Source: a virus
Virus record (IMG/VR): IMGVR_UViG_3300028274_000021
Location: 1 to 38,440 of that record
Length of the DNA stretch: 38,440 bases
Reading direction: 5' to 3' (one strand)
Every line of letters begins with the position of its first letter. The first letter of the stretch is position 1. This document shows positions 38,144 through 38,440 of the stretch, in pieces. The position numbers and the translations under genes were made by a program. The notes below the pieces were generated by a model. It saw only the letters and a list, made by a program, of their open reading frames with translations, was not told the DNA's origin and did no database searches.

Positions 38144-38440
38144 GTGGTATCATCCCGATTCCGAAAGACAACGCTTCTGCACAACTCAGTGCTGGGATTA
38201 ATGCGAGTTCTTTATCAATTGTTCTTGGCGCTGGCGAAGGAGCAAGCCTTCCACAACCAATAAACGGATCGGCGACGAGTCTGGGCTCTTCTATTCTTTT
38301 GAATTGTACCGGAATTCAAGCTCTCGGTGTGGCTGTGGGCGATTTTATTTATAATTTGACTGATAGCACCCCTGCGACAGATACGTGGAGCATGGCGGTT
38401 GTAACGGCTGTTTCTGCGGATAGCGTGTCAACGACTCCTC
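38140..38440 (+). CDS. Tail fibre N-terminal part (3' end cut by the window)
   Basis: The ORF starts MSGIIPIPKDNASAQLSAGI by ATGA overlap with the Dit gene and runs open to the end. The sequence (SSLSIVLGAGEGASLPQPIN, GDFIYNLTDSTPATDTWSM) is typical of fibre N-termini that bind the tail tip. It is probably the first ~100 residues of the gene whose C-terminal part opens the window; joining them in frame needs one, or 1+3n, bases between the ends. Confidence 0.75.
   Translation, partial: MSGIIPIPKDNASAQLSAGINASSLSIVLGAGEGASLPQPINGSATSLGSSILLNCTGIQALGVAVGDFIYNLTDSTPATDTWSMAVVTAVSADSVSTTP

Noticed and set aside
1-38440. Genome-wide reassignment of TAG to sense
   Set aside because: TAG closes several genes in places where read-through would overrun a neighbour (7307, 19551, 30187) or fuse distinct genes (29559, 33484). 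It is better seen as a minority stop with two local exceptions.
1-38440. TGA as glycine or tryptophan (code 25 or 4)
   Set aside because: TGA is one of the two commonest stops, mostly in ATGA overlaps, and Trp is encoded by TGG in conserved positions.
1-38440. tRNA genes, CRISPR arrays, integrase, attachment sites
   Set aside because: No cloverleaf with TTCGA-type arm, no regularly spaced repeats and no integrase or resolvase motif were recognised.

Overview
The window reads as a nearly complete genome of a tailed, siphovirus-like bacteriophage of about 38.4 kb. All genes but one lie on the + strand in tightly packed, overlapping operons. Identification rests on a full set of recognisable modules: large terminase, a Mu-type portal fused to a MuF domain, a Mu I-like protease/scaffold, major capsid protein, head-tail connectors, tail terminator, tail tube, frameshifted tail chaperone, TP901-type tape measure, Dit-like distal tail protein and a C1q-tipped fibre. 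The window opens inside the C-terminal part of a fibre gene and closes inside the N-terminal part of one. These are probably the two halves of one gene, which suggests a circularly permuted genome cut at an arbitrary point. No integrase, tRNA, CRISPR array or DNA polymerase is seen. The host cannot be named. Most starts lack a Shine-Dalgarno sequence and several mRNAs look leaderless, which fits Bacteroidota or candidate-phylum (Patescibacteria-like) hosts, but this is inference. TAA and TGA are the main stops; TAG is a minority stop.

Layout. 1-2583: fibre C-terminus, baseplate hub-like protein, two small membrane proteins (holin candidates). 2654-3511: the only minus-strand gene, a papain-like cysteine peptidase, convergent on a shared terminator. 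3662-14349: early region of many small genes with a XRE/sigma-region-4 hybrid regulator, a SWIM zinc protein, a recombination set (coiled-coil protein, Rad52-like annealing protein, PD-(D/E)XK exonuclease, RecA) and a replication set (Lin1244-like initiator/loader, DnaB-type helicase). 14350-20356: HNH-like protein, DEDDh exonuclease, then the coupled trio ParB-DNA methylase / PQ-loop membrane protein / S-adenosylmethionine synthetase, DUF3310 and a cytidine-deaminase-fold protein. 20360-29561: packaging and head genes. 29580-38440: tail genes, interrupted at 30176-33486 by five consecutive genes whose products start with Sec signals or membrane anchors.

Regulation. At least six promoters share one architecture: TTGAC/TTGCA, 17 bp, TAATAT-like -10, with the inverted repeat ATTAAA-N5-TTTAAT over the spacer and -10. 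This is probably a phage regulon under one repressor or activator. The first of them precedes a compact multi-hairpin RNA leader and a small HTH-like gene.

Most notable: (1) the methylase/PQ-loop/MetK cassette, a possible phage-borne SAM supply for DNA methylation; (2) the exported-protein cassette inside the tail operon, including a signal-peptide protein built of tail-fibre repeats; (3) two small genes with an in-frame TAG, one exactly inside a Cys4 zinc ribbon; (4) the operator regulon and structured leader; (5) a tail-chaperone frameshift on a run of nine A that needs -2 or +1; (6) a strand-biased excess of CTCGG.
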